Below, piece by piece: positions 63,303 to 64,000 of a DNA stretch of 64,000 bases. This stretch comes from Phlebotomus papatasi. Taxonomy: Eukaryota; Arthropoda; Insecta; Diptera; Psychodidae. The first letter of the stretch is position 1; each line of letters starts with the position of its first letter. A program made the translations under genes and the position numbers. The stretch covers positions 17,174,001 to 17,238,000 of the forward strand of contig NC_077223.1 of NCBI RefSeq assembly GCF_024763615.1. The letters run 5' to 3'. The notes under the pieces were generated by a model that saw only the letters and a program-made list of their open reading frames with translations, was not told where the DNA came from and did not search any database.

Positions 63303-64000
63303 AAGTGTGAGTGGAAATTAAAGCCTCGATAGACAAAGCACTGGCTCTCTGAAGCAAGGAACCTTGGTACAATTCTCGTATCGAAAATTTAAACTAAAAA
63401 AAAGCCACTTAAAAGTAACTAAAACATCTTGGTCAATTTTTAGTAAATTTAATTTCAAAAAATACTTAGTAGATTCGCACGTTTTTTATTAGAATAGCGT
63501 ATGTCGGATTTCAGTATTTTTCAGGAGACGGCTTCAAAAACTAAATTTCATTATATTTTGAATATTTTCTTCAAATAAACTATAAAATTTCTAGTATGTG
63601 ATTCTACTGAACTGTCCATATATCATCGGTTGCCTCAGCAGCTGTGCTAACTGAATAACTTTTATTGATCAAAAATATTATTATAAAAAAAATTAAAAAT
63701 AGACCGTCACTTTTACACTAATTGCCAAAAAATTGCTAAAAAAATCCGCCACTGTAATACTAAAAATTCAGACAGGAATTTTAACATACGTCTCTTGTTT
63801 AGCCTTAACCAAATTTTTTATTGCACTTAAGCAGTATCTCTTTGGTGCTTGACTACGAAGCATGTTAAATTAATTTTAAAAATCATACATCCTTAAAAGT
63901 CAAATACAAAAAATTGTGTAATTTATTTATACTTCATTTTATTTTTTGATGAATTCATTTCATTTTTTCAGATCTCAGCTTTGCTAAACAAAGTTTTTTC
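63303..64000. other. Upstream DNA, nothing recognised
   Basis: AT-rich sequence to the right edge. There is no open frame with family features, no RNA gene and no clear repeat. Confidence 0.6.

Noticed and set aside
1..64000. CRISPR arrays, operons, ribosome binding sites
   Set aside because: Intron-containing animal gene and eukaryotic repeats throughout; no spaced direct-repeat arrays of CRISPR type.

Overview
The window is AT-rich animal DNA, almost certainly from an insect and probably from a dipteran (a lower dipteran such as a sand fly would fit; this is inference). The only recognisable host gene lies on the minus strand. It is the rdgC/PPEF-type serine/threonine protein phosphatase (IQ motif, PP2A/PP2B-like catalytic domain, C-terminal EF-hands). 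Eight coding exons were located by reading conserved motifs and splice sites. In transcript order they are 51653-51449, 30044-29917, 23269-23176, 23109-22787, 11429-11226, 11168-10938, 4567-4382 and 468-216. All junction phases agree and the exons join into one reading frame of 541 codons plus one base. The gene runs off the left edge inside its first EF-hand loop, so the C-terminal EF-hand exons are missing.

The 5' side holds several candidate start regions. One is a TATA-less promoter at about 62.6 kb, with an initiator, a correctly spaced DPE, an upstream CRE and a GA/TC tract; it would feed a 97-nt leader exon. A second lies just upstream of the exon that starts MLRNCGC, a Cys-rich N-terminus suited to lipid anchoring. 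A third is a TATA box with an RCSI/P3-like site upstream of the IQ exon, which could give a short isoform. A fourth is a possible alternative first exon at 24.6 kb that would skip the IQ motif. Together they suggest one phosphatase made in membrane-anchored, IQ-containing soluble and IQ-less forms.

The rest, more than 95% of the window, is intron and upstream DNA. It is packed with small non-autonomous DNA transposons, many inserted inside one another. Families seen: a 256-bp TA-flanked MITE with CACTGAGA ends (six copies); a 144-bp hairpin MITE (three full copies, two side by side); TAAGGTAAAG-ended elements (three); CGGGTCCCGG/CCACCG elements with about 8-bp target duplications (three); TTAA-flanked CCCTTTAA elements; pogo/Tc1-like TA elements; several long foldback palindromes; and two tRNA-derived SINEs. 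Coding remnants of elements include a decayed Tc1-like transposase (55.6-57.0 kb), a psq-HTH-like fragment (59.8 kb) and a broken SAM-domain-like gene inside a 1.9-kb element (45.5-47.4 kb).

Region by region: 1-11.4 kb, exons 5-8 with repeat-filled introns; 11.4-22.8 kb, a large intron with nested TTAA, TA and palindromic elements; 22.8-30.1 kb, exons 2-4, a candidate alternative first exon and a large hairpin; 30-51.4 kb, a 21-kb intron with SINEs, MITEs and the SAM-carrying element; 51.4-62.6 kb, first coding exon, leader intron, nested elements and the Tc1 relic; 62.6-64 kb, promoter and upstream DNA with a foldback element.
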